DNA of 52,323 nt from Komagataeibacter saccharivorans. GTDB lineage: Bacteria; Pseudomonadota; Alphaproteobacteria; Acetobacterales; Acetobacteraceae. The notes below the pieces were generated by a model. That model was not told the DNA's origin. It saw only the letters and a list, made by a program, of their open reading frames with translations, and did no database searches. Positions 10,168 to 19,347 of this stretch are shown piece after piece. The translations under genes and the position numbers were made by a program. The stretch spans positions 1 to 52,323 of the forward strand of contig NZ_NKTY01000022.1 of the NCBI RefSeq assembly GCF_003207825.1, given 5' to 3'. Each line of letters begins with the position of its first letter. The stretch's first letter is position 1.

Positions 10168-12102
10168 ATGCTTTCTTTTCTGTGTCGCGTGTTTATCGAT
10201 TCATGGGTGGGACGCATCATCGCGGGGCTGTTTTTCCTTGCCTTCATCGGCTGGGGGGTGGGCGACGTGCTGATGGGTATCGGCACGGAACGCGCCGATG
10301 TCGCCGCCCGCGTGGGGGGCAGGCCCATTCTGGTGCAGGCTTACCAGAACGCGCTCCAGTCCGAGATGCCGCAGGTGGCGCAGTCCATGCACCTGTCCGA
10401 TCCATCGCAGATCCCCCCCGGCACGCGTGAGGAAATTGCCCGGCAGGTGCTCCAGCGCCTCGTGCTGCAGGCTGAAATCGCGGAAGCGGCGGACCGTCAC
10501 GACCTGATCGTTCCCGATTCCGTCGTGCGTGACGAGATATTCTCCATTCCCGCGTTCAAGGGGCGTGACGGGCATTTCGATCGTGCGCTGCTCAATGCCC
10601 GCCTGCGCAGCACGGGCATGTCGGAAGGCAGGCTGGTTGATCTGGTGCGGCAGGAACAGGCGTCGCGCGTGCTGCTGCAGCCGATTCGCGATGGCGTAGG
10701 CGTGCCGGATGTCATGGTCCGCCGCCTGTTCGATTTCGAGGCCCAGACCCGCACCATCGACCTCGTGCGCGTGCCCTTCGCCAGCCAGCAGGTCACGGCC
10801 ATCCCGACCGATGCCCAGCTTGCGCGCTATCATGCCAATCACCCGTGGGAATTCCATGCGCCGGAATACCGGCATGCGCGCATCGTCGTTCTTTCTGCGG
10901 ATACGATCGGCCACCAGATCGATATATCGGATGCCGACCTGCACAAGGCGTATGAAGCACAGGCCCAGACCTTCAACGCGCCCGAACGCCGTAACGTGCA
11001 GATCGTGACCGTGCCGACACAGGAACGCGCCGCAGCCCTGCGCGCGCAGTGGGCGGATGCAGGTAGCTGGGCGCTGGTGCAGAAAAACGCGGGCAAGGAC
11101 GCAGCCGCCGTGGAGCTGCCCGGCGTGCGCCAGAGCGATGTTCCTTCCACTGATCTTGCGAAGCAGATTTTCTCCGCCCCCGCCGATGCGACGCAGGGAC
11201 CGGTCAAAAGCGAAGGCGGCTGGGTTGTCTTCCGTGTAACCGGTGTCACCTCCGCGCATGTGACACCGTTTGATGAGGTGAAGCAGGCCCTGCATGACCA
11301 GATCGCGCATGGCCGCGCGCAGGCGCTGCTGGGTGATCGCGTGCAGAAGGTGCAGGACGCGATCGCAGGTGGTGGTCTGGACGCCATTCCTGCCGATCTG
11401 GGTGCCGCCGCCGTGTCGGGCGAGCTTGACCAGAATGGCATGACCCATGAAGGCGCGGCGGCCCCGATACCCGGTGGTGATGCTGCGCGGCAGGCAATCG
11501 TGGCACGCATCTTTTCACAGGCGAAAGGCGCCAGTCCGGAACTGGTGCAGGGGCCTGATGGCGTATGGTACGCGGTATCGGTCGATAGTGTGACGCCGGG
11601 CCATGACCTGAGCCTGACCGAGGCTGGTCCGCGCGTTGCTGCCGCATGGCAGGCTGAAGCGCGCCGTCACATGGCGGACCAGCAGGCGACCACGTTCTAT
11701 ACGCAGGCAGCCGGGCAGGGCGGTCTGGCCCATGTCAGCCCGGCCATTGCGGGGGTTGAACACAGCCAGCCGATTTCGCCCATGCAGCCTTCGCCGGAAA
11801 TCCCGCGTGAGGTCGCGGCCCTGATCTTCCGCCTTGACCATCCGGGACAGAGCGTGATGACGCAGGCAGGTGATTCCTACGTGATCGCAACGCTGACGGC
11901 GATCAACCATCCAGACCCCGCCGCGCAGAAGCCGCTCTACGACCGCGTGCGCGCCGGGCTGGCGCAGTCGATGGGTGATGATATTGAAATGACCTACGGC
12001 ACGGCGCTTGAGGGCATCGTAAAGCCCAAGCCGAACAATTCCGCCATCCGCGCGGTCATGACCGAGGTTACGGGTAGCCAGAACACGGGAACAGGACAGT
12101 GA
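10168..12102 (+). CDS. ppiD: PpiD-type peptidylprolyl isomerase / periplasmic folding chaperone
   Basis: This inner-membrane-anchored chaperone of about 644 aa acts on newly exported proteins. One N-terminal membrane helix (WVGRIIAGLFFLAFIGWGVG, about 12-31) is followed by a SurA_N-like helical region (GGRPILVQAYQNALQSE to LLQPIRDGVGVPDVMVRRLFD). A parvulin-like PPIase segment follows (QIFSAPADATQGPVKSEGGWVVFRVTGV), and then a second C-terminal chaperone part. I chose the ATG at 10168 because it starts just before the membrane helix and follows CAGGG; the frame is open upstream to 10069. The parvulin motif is degenerate, as in many PpiD proteins, so isomerase activity is uncertain. Its stop overlaps the trpE GTG by four bases, coupling it to the trp genes. 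Confidence 0.88.
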   Translation: MLSFLCRVFIDSWVGRIIAGLFFLAFIGWGVGDVLMGIGTERADVAARVGGRPILVQAYQNALQSEMPQVAQSMHLSDPSQIPPGTREEIARQVLQRLVLQAEIAEAADRHDLIVPDSVVRDEIFSIPAFKGRDGHFDRALLNARLRSTGMSEGRLVDLVRQEQASRVLLQPIRDGVGVPDVMVRRLFDFEAQTRTIDLVRVPFASQQVTAIPTDAQLARYHANHPWEFHAPEYRHARIVVLSADTIGHQIDISDADLHKAYEAQAQTFNAPERRNVQIVTVPTQERAAALRAQWADAGSWALVQKNAGKDAAAVELPGVRQSDVPSTDLAKQIFSAPADATQGPVKSEGGWVVFRVTGVTSAHVTPFDEVKQALHDQIAHGRAQALLGDRVQKVQDAIAGGGLDAIPADLGAAAVSGELDQNGMTHEGAAAPIPGGDAARQAIVARIFSQAKGASPELVQGPDGVWYAVSVDSVTPGHDLSLTEAGPRVAAAWQAEARRHMADQQATTFYTQAAGQGGLAHVSPAIAGVEHSQPISPMQPSPEIPREVAALIFRLDHPGQSVMTQAGDSYVIATLTAINHPDPAAQKPLYDRVRAGLAQSMGDDIEMTYGTALEGIVKPKPNNSAIRAVMTEVTGSQNTGTGQ

Positions 12103-13673
12103 CAGCAGACGCATCGCGCATACGCCCTTCCTTCCGGCAGCCGGATGCTGCCATGCGCGCGGCGGCACTCGCCGCGCTGCGCAAGGGTGATGCCACGGTT
12201 ACATGGCGCGTCGAGCCTGCCGATCTGCTGACACCTGTGGCGGCGTTCCTGCGGCTGTCGCATCTTGCGCGCAGCCATGGCGGGGCCAATGGCGGCCATA
12301 ATGCGTTCCTGCTGGAAAGTGTGGAAGGCGGCACGTCACGCGGGCGCTATTCCGTAATCGGCCTGCTGCCCGACCTGATCTGGCGCTGTCACGATGGTCA
12401 GGCCAGTATCTGCCATGACCCGGCGGCAGGCGTGCATGAATTCGTGCCGGAGGCGGACGCCCCGCTGGTGTCCCTGCGCCGGATGCTGCACGAAAGCCGG
12501 ATGACCCTGCCCGAAGAACTGCCCCCCATGACGGGTGGCGTCTTCGGTTATCTCGGTTACGACATGATCCGGCAGGTCGAATACCTGCCCGATATGCCTG
12601 TCGATGATCTGAACCTGCCTGAAGGGATACTGATCCGTCCCGGCCTGTTCGCGATATTCGATACGGTGCGCGACGAACTGTTGCTGGCCGCGCCGCTGCG
12701 GCCGCAGGCGGGTGTCGCGCCCGAAGCGATATGGGATGATGCGCAGGCGCGGCTGCAGCAGGCCCGCGCCGCGCTGTCCACCCCCGTCGAACTGCCGGAA
12801 GGGAACGAGGGCGAGATCGCGCCCCCCGTGCCGGAATCAAACATGACGCGGCAGGCATTCTGCGACATCGTGCGCCGGTTGCAGGATTATATCGCGGCGG
12901 GCGATGCGTTCCAGATCGTGCCGAGCCAGCGTTTCAGCGCGGCGTTCAGCCTGCCGCCGTTCGCGCTGTACCGCGCGCTGCGCCGGATCAATCCAGCACC
13001 CTTCCTGTTCTATCTCGACCTTGACGGGTTCAGCCTTGTCGGTTCATCGCCGGAGATACTGGTCCGCCTGCGTGAAGGCACCATGACCGTCCGCCCGCTG
13101 GCCGGAACCCGCCCGCGTGGGCGCACGACGGAAGAGGATCTGGCGCTGGAAGCCGAACTGCTGGCCGACCCGAAGGAGCGCGCCGAACACCTGATGCTGA
13201 TCGATCTCGGTCGCAACGATGTCGGGCGGGTGTGCGAACTGGGTTCGGTCAAGGTGACGGAACAGTTCGTGATCGAACGCTTCAGCCATGTCATGCATAT
13301 CTCGTCCAACGTGGAAGGGCGGCTGCGTCCCGATCTGGAGGCGCTGGACGCCCTCATGTCGGGCTTTCCCGCAGGCACGCTGACTGGCGCGCCCAAGATC
13401 CGCGCCATGGAAATCATTGATGAGGTTGAACCGACCCGGCGCGCGACCTATGCGGGGTGCATCGGCTATTTCGGCCCTGATGGTGACATGGATACCTGCA
13501 TCGGCCTGCGCATGGCGGTGGTGAAGGATGGCCGGATGTATGTGCAGGCCGGCTGCGGCGTGGTGGCGGACAGTGTTCCCGATGCGGAATACGAGGAAAC
13601 CCGCCAGAAAGCCCGCGCCCTGTTCCGCGCGGCGGAGGAAGCGGTCCGCTTCGCTACGGGCGATGCCGGATAA
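12099..13673 (+). CDS. trpE: Anthranilate synthase component I
   Basis: TrpE converts chorismate and ammonia (supplied by TrpG) to anthranilate, the first step of tryptophan synthesis. The 524-aa protein carries the tryptophan feedback-binding LLES motif (AFLLESVEGG, about 67-76). The chorismate-binding domain has DAFQIVPSQRF, LVGSSPEIL, RPLAGTRPRG, HLMLIDLGRND, GFPAGTLTGAPK and QAGCGVVADS. Translation starts at GTG 12099 within a GTGA overlap with ppiD, so initiation is likely coupled. It is separated from trpG by about 100 bases that contain a strong hairpin. Feedback inhibition by tryptophan is predicted from the LLES motif. Confidence 0.96.
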   Translation: MTADASRIRPSFRQPDAAMRAAALAALRKGDATVTWRVEPADLLTPVAAFLRLSHLARSHGGANGGHNAFLLESVEGGTSRGRYSVIGLLPDLIWRCHDGQASICHDPAAGVHEFVPEADAPLVSLRRMLHESRMTLPEELPPMTGGVFGYLGYDMIRQVEYLPDMPVDDLNLPEGILIRPGLFAIFDTVRDELLLAAPLRPQAGVAPEAIWDDAQARLQQARAALSTPVELPEGNEGEIAPPVPESNMTRQAFCDIVRRLQDYIAAGDAFQIVPSQRFSAAFSLPPFALYRALRRINPAPFLFYLDLDGFSLVGSSPEILVRLREGTMTVRPLAGTRPRGRTTEEDLALEAELLADPKERAEHLMLIDLGRNDVGRVCELGSVKVTEQFVIERFSHVMHISSNVEGRLRPDLEALDALMSGFPAGTLTGAPKIRAMEIIDEVEPTRRATYAGCIGYFGPDGDMDTCIGLRMAVVKDGRMYVQAGCGVVADSVPDAEYEETRQKARALFRAAEEAVRFATGDAG

Positions 13674-13720
13674 GGCGATTTTATAACATCCGCGAACGTG
13701 ATATGATGTCTTGAGACATG

Positions 13721-13748
13721 CCGGGTCAGGCCCGAAGGTTTGACCCGG
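13721..13748 (+). other. Stable hairpin in the trpE-trpG spacer
   Basis: CCGGGTCA (13721-13728) pairs perfectly with TGACCCGG (13741-13748) over a 12-base loop. No T-run follows, so it is not a classical terminator. It lies 27 bases before the trpG start and could act in mRNA processing, partial termination or translation control. No Trp-rich leader peptide is visible. Confidence 0.45.
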
Positions 13749-13774
13749 CCCAGCGGAAAAGCCATGATACGACC

Positions 13775-14371
13775 ATGCTCCTTCTGATCGATAATTATGA
13801 CAGCTTTACCTTCAACCTCGTCCACTATCTGGGGGATCTGGGGGAAAAGTGCGCCGTCTACCGCAATGATGCGATCAGCGTGGCGGACGCGCTTGCGCTC
13901 CGCCCGGAAGCCATTGTCATCTCCCCCGGTCCGTGTTCCCCGAACGAGGCCGGGATATGCTGCGACCTGATCGCCCAGGCCGCGGGGAAGGTGCCCATAT
14001 TTGGCGTCTGTCTGGGGCATCAGGCCATAGGGCAGGTTTTCGGCGGCAAGGTCGTGCGTGCGCCAGTGCCCATGCACGGCAAGGTCTCGCCCGTCTATCA
14101 TGACGGGACGGATATCTTCGCCGGTGTGCCCGACCCGTTCAACGCGACCCGCTATCACAGCCTGACCATCGATCCCGACAGCCTGCCCGATACGCTGGTG
14201 GCCACTGCCCGGTCATCCGACGGGGTCATCATGGGACTGCGGCACGCCACCCTGCCGATATTCGGCGTGCAGTTCCATCCCGAAAGCATCGCTTCCGAAC
14301 ATGGCCACGACATCATGGCCAATTTCCTGTCGCTTGCGCGGGGCAGGAACACACCGCGCAAGGCTGCCTGA
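13775..14371 (+). CDS. trpG: Anthranilate synthase glutaminase component
   Basis: TrpG is the class I glutamine amidotransferase subunit (198 aa) that feeds ammonia to TrpE. It begins [19 protein letters not shown]. It has [12 protein letters not shown], the nucleophile Cys in [12 protein letters not shown], and the catalytic His/Glu in [11 protein letters not shown] chose the ATG at 13775 by homology, although no good Shine-Dalgarno lies at normal spacing. GGAAAA at 13755-13760 instead suits an out-of-frame seven-codon ORF at 13764-13787 that overlaps the trpG start. The 5'-extended frame from 13718 is unlikely. Four bases separate it from trpD. Confidence 0.95.
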   Translation: MLLLIDNYDSFTFNLVHYLGDLGEKCAVYRNDAISVADALALRPEAIVISPGPCSPNEAGICCDLIAQAAGKVPIFGVCLGHQAIGQVFGGKVVRAPVPMHGKVSPVYHDGTDIFAGVPDPFNATRYHSLTIDPDSLPDTLVATARSSDGVIMGLRHATLPIFGVQFHPESIASEHGHDIMANFLSLARGRNTPRKAA

Positions 14372-14375
14372 CCGT

Positions 14376-15491
14376 ATGTCCGGCATTACGGACGCGGCAC
14401 AGGGCCAGCAGGCGGAGTTCAGGGATATTCTGGCGGTCCTGCTTGCGCAGCGGGACCTCTCCCCTGCCATGGCGGGGATAGCGTTTGAACAGATCATGGA
14501 TGGCGCGGTGGGCGAAATACCGCTGGCCGCCTTCCTGACCGCGCTGCATATCCGTGGAGAAACCGTAACCGAACTGCATGCCGCTGTCCGCGCGGCGCGC
14601 GCGCGCATGCTCGCGGTACCGGGCATGCCTGCTGGTGCGCTGGATGTGTGTGGCACGGGCGGGGATGGTCTGGGCACGCTCAATGTGTCAACCGCCGTGG
14701 CGTTCGTGCTGGCGGCCCTTGGGGTGCCGGTGGCCAAGCATGGCAACCGGGCGCTGTCGTCGCGGTCCGGGGCAACGGATGTGCTGCTGGAACTCGGCGT
14801 GCCGCTGCCCGTCGGCAATGCGCCGATAGGCCGGATGATGGATGCCTGTGGTGTCACGTTTCTCGCGGCCACCAATCACCATCCCGCCATGCGCCACTTC
14901 GCGGCAGTGCGGCGCGGGCTGGGCTTTCGCACCATTTTCAATCTGATCGGTCCGCTGTGTAATCCCGCGGGTGTTACGCGCCAGCTTGTGGGTGTGTTTT
15001 CCCCCCAGTGGCTGGAGGTGATGGTCAAAACGCTGCACGAGGCCGGGTCCGATCGTGTATGGGCCGTAAGCGGCGCCTGTGGCGATAGCCGGTTTGTGGA
15101 CGAACTGACGCTTGCCGGTCCCACGCGGGCCTGCGTGCTGGAAGATGGCCAGATCCACAACCTGACTGTCTGGCCGGAGCAGACGGGACTTGAGCCCGCG
15201 CCCATCGACGCCATAGCCGGTGGCACGCCCGCGCATAATGCACGTGTAATGCGGGAACTGGCGCAGGGCGCGCGCGGTGCCTACCGCGATACCGTGCTGC
15301 TCAATGCCGCAGTGGCATTGCATGTGGCGCAGCGGGGCGACAATATCATTCATGGCGGCGCGATTGACTATGCCGCCTTGCGTGGGAACATCGCCATGGC
15401 TGCTGATGTTCTCGATCGTGGCGCGGTTCTGGCCGTGCTGGACGCTGTCCGGAGTTTCCGGGTGGATGAGCCTAACAGAGTAACAGGGTAG
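14376..15491 (+). CDS. trpD: Anthranilate phosphoribosyltransferase
   Basis: TrpD transfers the phosphoribosyl group of PRPP to anthranilate. The 371-aa protein has the PRPP-binding glycine motif DVCGTGGDGLGTLNVST, then VAKHGNRALSSRSGATDVLLELGV, the Mg-binding/anthranilate region FLAATNHHPAMRH, and RTIFNLIGPLCNPAG. All are family signatures. The ATG at 14376 follows the trpG stop by four bases. The frame extends upstream through trpG but that part is not TrpD-like. It is followed after three bases by trpC. Confidence 0.96.
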   Translation: MSGITDAAQGQQAEFRDILAVLLAQRDLSPAMAGIAFEQIMDGAVGEIPLAAFLTALHIRGETVTELHAAVRAARARMLAVPGMPAGALDVCGTGGDGLGTLNVSTAVAFVLAALGVPVAKHGNRALSSRSGATDVLLELGVPLPVGNAPIGRMMDACGVTFLAATNHHPAMRHFAAVRRGLGFRTIFNLIGPLCNPAGVTRQLVGVFSPQWLEVMVKTLHEAGSDRVWAVSGACGDSRFVDELTLAGPTRACVLEDGQIHNLTVWPEQTGLEPAPIDAIAGGTPAHNARVMRELAQGARGAYRDTVLLNAAVALHVAQRGDNIIHGGAIDYAALRGNIAMAADVLDRGAVLAVLDAVRSFRVDEPNRVTG

Positions 15492-15494
15492 AAA

Positions 15495-16373
15495 ATGAAC
15501 GACACGCCAATGACCTCCCCCCAGACAGGTAGTGTCCAGCCAGCGGATGTAGACAGCATCCCCGATGTTCTGGAGCGTATCTGTGCACGGACACGGGTGG
15601 ACGTGGCGCAGCGGTCAAAGGTCATGACGCTGAAGGAAATTACGTCCCGTGCGCGTGAAGTGACAACGCCACCACGCGGTTTCGGGCAGGCGCTGAAGCA
15701 GAAGACCGCCGATCACCAGATCGGGCTGATCGCGGAAATAAAGAAGGCGTCGCCTTCCGCCGGTATCCTGCGTCCCGACTACGAACCGACGCTGATCGCG
15801 CAGGAATATGAAAAGGCGGGGGCCGCCTGTATCTCGGTGCTGACCGAAGGGTCATGCTTCCATGGCAGCGCGGAGGATCTGAGCCGGGTGCGCGAAGCAT
15901 GCAAGCTGCCGCTGCTGCGCAAGGACTTCATCGTCGATCCGTGGCAGGTTCATGAAAGCCGCCTGATCGGGGCGGACTGCATCCTGCTCATCATGGCGAT
16001 CCTGACCGATGCGGAAGCGGCCGAACTGCTGGACATCGCGCGCGGACTGGACATGGACGTGCTGGTTGAGGTGCATGACGAACAGGAACTCAATCGCGCA
16101 CTGGCGCTTGATACATCCCTGATCGGCATCAACAACCGCAATCTCAAGACCCTGCAGACCGATATCGAAACCACCCTCCAGCTTGCGCCGCTGGTGCCGC
16201 CTGACCGGATCATCGTATCCGAAAGCGGCATCCGCACGCATGCGGATGTCATGAAGCTGAACGCGGTTGGGGCATCGGGTTTTCTGGTGGGGGAAAGCCT
16301 GCTGAGGCATGAAGATGTGGGGACCGCCGTCCACGCCCTGCTTGGCACGCAGCCGGACGGGGCCGGCGCATGA
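15495..16373 (+). CDS. trpC: Indole-3-glycerol phosphate synthase
   Basis: TrpC closes the indole ring of CdRP to give indole-3-glycerol phosphate. The 292-aa (beta/alpha)8 barrel shows [69 protein letters not shown] and FLVGESLLR, all active-site or phosphate-binding strands. The N-terminal 20 residues before DVLERIC are a polar extension. No TrpF domain is fused. It starts at ATG 15495 after a short AGAAA and overlaps moaC by four bases. trpF, trpB and trpA are not in this window. Confidence 0.96.
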   Translation: MNDTPMTSPQTGSVQPADVDSIPDVLERICARTRVDVAQRSKVMTLKEITSRAREVTTPPRGFGQALKQKTADHQIGLIAEIKKASPSAGILRPDYEPTLIAQEYEKAGAACISVLTEGSCFHGSAEDLSRVREACKLPLLRKDFIVDPWQVHESRLIGADCILLIMAILTDAEAAELLDIARGLDMDVLVEVHDEQELNRALALDTSLIGINNRNLKTLQTDIETTLQLAPLVPPDRIIVSESGIRTHADVMKLNAVGASGFLVGESLLRHEDVGTAVHALLGTQPDGAGA

Positions 16374-16861
16374 CATCGGGTGGCCTGTCGCATCTGGATG
16401 CGGCGGGGCATGCGGTCATGGTCGATGTATCGGCCAAGCCCGATACCCGGCGTGAGGCCGTGGCCCATGGTCTGATAAAGATGCGCCCGGAAACGCTGGC
16501 CATGATCCTGTCGGGACAGATGCCCAAGGGGGACGTGCTGGCGACCGCGCGTATCGCGGGTATCATGGCGGCGAAGAAAACATCGGATCTGATTCCGTTG
16601 TGCCATCCGCTGGCCATTTCCTCCGTCACGGTGGATCTGGTCCCGGATGCGGCGGGGCAGGGGGTCGAGATCACGGCGCGCGTCCGTACCACCGGGCCGA
16701 CCGGCGTGGAAATGGAAGCCCTGACTGCGGCCTCCGTCGCCGCCCTTACACTGTATGACATGTGCAAGGCCGTGGAGCGGGACATGGAAATCTGTCAGAT
16801 ACACGTGATCCATAAATCCGGCGGGGCTTCCGGAACTTATAACCGTGCGACAGGTGCATGA
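16370..16861 (+). CDS. moaC: Cyclic pyranopterin monophosphate synthase
   Basis: MoaC makes cyclic pyranopterin monophosphate from the MoaA product in molybdenum-cofactor synthesis. The 163-aa protein has [58 protein letters not shown] and a C-terminal KSGGASG, the full family pattern including the catalytic Lys of MCKA. Its ATG lies in an ATGA overlap with trpC. trpC-moaC linkage is common in alphaproteobacteria. moaC ends the tryptophan run; moeA does not follow here. Confidence 0.97.
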   Translation: MTSGGLSHLDAAGHAVMVDVSAKPDTRREAVAHGLIKMRPETLAMILSGQMPKGDVLATARIAGIMAAKKTSDLIPLCHPLAISSVTVDLVPDAAGQGVEITARVRTTGPTGVEMEALTAASVAALTLYDMCKAVERDMEICQIHVIHKSGGASGTYNRATGA

Positions 16862-16948
16862 CGAAAGGCGGTTACGCCCGGCAGTCGTGACGGTCGTGCT
16901 GCGGCATGGCTAGGCAACAGCGCTGGCAACATGAACCAAGGACATTCG

Positions 16949-17959
16949 ATGAGTAACGAGACAGATCCCGGCCTGTCGGGTGGGCACAACAGCCGGACCA
17001 TGACGGAAGCCGACCTGAAGCACGCCTATTACCAGATGGTGCTGATCCGAAGGTTTGAGGAACGTACCGGCCAGTTGTACGGCATGGGGCTGATCGGTGG
17101 TTTCTGCCACCTGTATATCGGTCAGGAAGCGGTCGTGGTCGGGATCCAGATGGAGCTGAAGCAGGGGGACAAGATCATCACCTCCTATCGCGATCATGGA
17201 CAGATGCTGGCAGCCGGCATGGACCCGCGCGGTGTGATGGCGGAACTGACCGGTCGTGAGGGGGGCTATTCCCAGGGCAAGGGCGGTTCGATGCACATGT
17301 TCTCCAGCGAAAAGCATTTCTATGGCGGCCATGGCATCGTGGGCGCACAGGTCTCGCTGGGTATCGGGCTGGCGTTTGCCAACAGGTATCGTGGCACGGA
17401 TGAAGTCTCCGTCACCTATTATGGCGAAGGCGCATCCAATCAGGGGCAGGTTTACGAAAGCTTCAACCTTGCCGCGCTCCACAAGCTGCCCTGCCTGTTC
17501 GTGCTGGAAAACAACCACTATGGCATGGGCACTAGCGTCGAACGGGCTTCCGCATCGAAGGAACTGTGGCGCAATGGTGAGCCGTGGGGCATTCCGGGCA
17601 TGCATGTGGATGGCATGGATGTGGGTGCGGTGCGTGCCGCGGCACAGGAAGCTGTAGCCCATTGCCGTGCGGGCAAGGGGCCGGTGCTGCTGGAAGTCGA
17701 TACCTACCGTTATCGCGGCCATTCCATGTCGGACCCGGCGAAATACCGCCAGCGCACCGAAGTGGACGAAATGCGCAGGAACCACGATCCCATTGATCGC
17801 GCCCGTCGTGAACTGCTGGATATGGGCGTGGCCGAAAGCGAACTGAAATCCATGGATGACCAGATCAAGTCGATCGTGGCTGATGCAGCATCCTTTGCCC
17901 AGACCAGCCCTGAACCCGATCCTTCGGAGCTGTGGACAGACGTGCTGGTGGAAAGCTGA
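16949..17959 (+). CDS. pdhA: Pyruvate dehydrogenase E1 component, alpha subunit
   Basis: This is the thiamine-diphosphate-binding alpha subunit of heterotetrameric E1, which decarboxylates pyruvate and reductively acetylates the E2 lipoyl group. The 336-aa protein has FEERTGQLYGMGLIGGFCHL, SYRDHGQMLAAG, GKGGSMHMF, and the TPP motif from GEGASNQG to ENN about 28 residues later. The phosphorylation-loop homologue YRYRGHSMSDPAKYR is also present. The ATG at 16949 has AAGGA seven bases upstream; an earlier in-frame ATG at 16931 has poorer spacing. It heads the pdhA-pdhB-pdhC-lpd operon, with pdhB six bases downstream. Confidence 0.96.
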   Translation: MSNETDPGLSGGHNSRTMTEADLKHAYYQMVLIRRFEERTGQLYGMGLIGGFCHLYIGQEAVVVGIQMELKQGDKIITSYRDHGQMLAAGMDPRGVMAELTGREGGYSQGKGGSMHMFSSEKHFYGGHGIVGAQVSLGIGLAFANRYRGTDEVSVTYYGEGASNQGQVYESFNLAALHKLPCLFVLENNHYGMGTSVERASASKELWRNGEPWGIPGMHVDGMDVGAVRAAAQEAVAHCRAGKGPVLLEVDTYRYRGHSMSDPAKYRQRTEVDEMRRNHDPIDRARRELLDMGVAESELKSMDDQIKSIVADAASFAQTSPEPDPSELWTDVLVES

Positions 17960-17965
17960 TTAGAA

Positions 17966-19333
17966 ATGGCAACAGAAATACTCATGCCCGCCCTCTCTCC
18001 CACCATGACGGAGGGGAAGATGGCCCGCTGGCTGCGCAAACCGGGGGAAGCCGTCGCCGCAGGTGACGTGATTGCCGAAATCGAGACCGACAAGGCCACG
18101 ATGGAAGTGGAAGCAGTGGATGAAGGCATAATGGGCGACATCCTGATCCCCGAAGGGACGGAAAACGTCGCTGTCAACACGCCTATCGCCATCCTGCTGG
18201 CGGAAGGGGAAGATGCGAAGGCCCGGCCCAGCGCCGCCCCCGCGCAGCAGCCTGCCGCAGCCACGTCCTCGGCCCCGGCTTCGGCTTCGTGTGGGCCGAC
18301 GCCCGCTGCCCCCAGCACGCCGCCCGCCAGCGCCCAGCCTGAAAAGGACTGGGGCGAATGCAGCGAAATCACCGTGCGCGAAGCCCTGCGCGATGCGATG
18401 GCCGCCGAACTGCGCCGTGACGGGGATGTGTTCCTGATCGGTGAGGAAGTGGCGCAGTATCAGGGGGCTTACAAGGTTTCCCAGGGGCTGCTGGATGAGT
18501 TCGGTGAAAAGCGGGTGATTGACACCCCCATTACCGAACAGGGCTTTGCCGGCATGGCCATCGGTGCCGCGCTGACCGGGCTGAAGCCGATTGTGGAGTT
18601 CATGACCATGAACTTCGCCATGCAGGCCATTGACCAGATCATCAATTCCGCCGCCAAGACGCGCTACATGTCCGGTGGCCAGATGTCGTGCCCCATCGTA
18701 TTCCGTGGCCCTAACGGTGCCGCCGCCCGCGTGGGCGCGCAGCATTCGCAGTGTTATGCAAGCTGGTATGGCCATGTGCCGGGCCTGAAGGTCGTGGCGC
18801 CGTGGTCGGCAGCCGATGCGAAGGGCCTGCTGCGCGCCGCCATCCGCGATCCGAACCCGGTCATCTTCCTTGAAAACGAAATCCTGTACGGACAGCGTTT
18901 TTCCTGCCCGGTGGATGAGGATTTCATCCTGCCCATTGGCAAGGCGAAGGTCGAGCGCGAGGGACGCGACGTAACCATCGTCGCCTTCTCCATCATGGTT
19001 GGCGTGGCGCTGGAAGCCGCGGCCAAGCTGGCGGAGCAGGGGATCGAGGCCGAGGTCATCAACCTGCGCACCATCCGCCCGCTGGATACCCGGACGGTGG
19101 TGGACAGCGTGAAGAAGACCAGCCGACTGGTCACGGTGGAAGAAGGCTGGCCGTTCGCCGGTATCGGTGCCGAAATATCCATGCAGGTGATCGAACATGC
19201 GTTCGACTACCTCGATGCGCCGCCGGTGCGCGTGGCCGGGGCCGATGTGCCCATGCCGTTCGCCGCCAACCTTGAAAAGCTTGCCCTGCCCAATCCGGAC
19301 TGGATCATCAATGCCGTCCGGCAGGTTGTGTGA
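17966..19333 (+). CDS. pdhB: Pyruvate dehydrogenase E1 beta subunit with N-terminal lipoyl domain
   Basis: This 455-aa protein joins a lipoyl domain (1-80; lipoyl-lysine in ETDKATME) to the E1 beta catalytic part through an Ala/Pro-rich linker (about 85-122). The transketolase-like domain starts near [11 protein letters not shown] and continues [50 protein letters not shown] and LENEILYGQ. The C-terminal domain has [14 protein letters not shown] and [14 protein letters not shown] lipoylated E1 beta is characteristic of alphaproteobacterial PDH. A 47-base stretch of its lipoyl region is nearly identical in DNA to pdhC. The pdhB stop overlaps a possible GTG of pdhC. Confidence 0.97.
   Translation: MATEILMPALSPTMTEGKMARWLRKPGEAVAAGDVIAEIETDKATMEVEAVDEGIMGDILIPEGTENVAVNTPIAILLAEGEDAKARPSAAPAQQPAAATSSAPASASCGPTPAAPSTPPASAQPEKDWGECSEITVREALRDAMAAELRRDGDVFLIGEEVAQYQGAYKVSQGLLDEFGEKRVIDTPITEQGFAGMAIGAALTGLKPIVEFMTMNFAMQAIDQIINSAAKTRYMSGGQMSCPIVFRGPNGAAARVGAQHSQCYASWYGHVPGLKVVAPWSAADAKGLLRAAIRDPNPVIFLENEILYGQRFSCPVDEDFILPIGKAKVEREGRDVTIVAFSIMVGVALEAAAKLAEQGIEAEVINLRTIRPLDTRTVVDSVKKTSRLVTVEEGWPFAGIGAEISMQVIEHAFDYLDAPPVRVAGADVPMPFAANLEKLALPNPDWIINAVRQVV
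18062..18108 (+). repeat. Direct repeat copy 1 (lipoyl region of pdhB)
   Basis: These 47 bases match 19444-19490 in pdhC with a single mismatch. Both encode the lipoyl-lysine segment [15 protein letters not shown]. The flanking DNA is less similar, so the identity is local. Confidence 0.85.
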
Positions 19334-19347
19334 AGGGGAAACGCACG

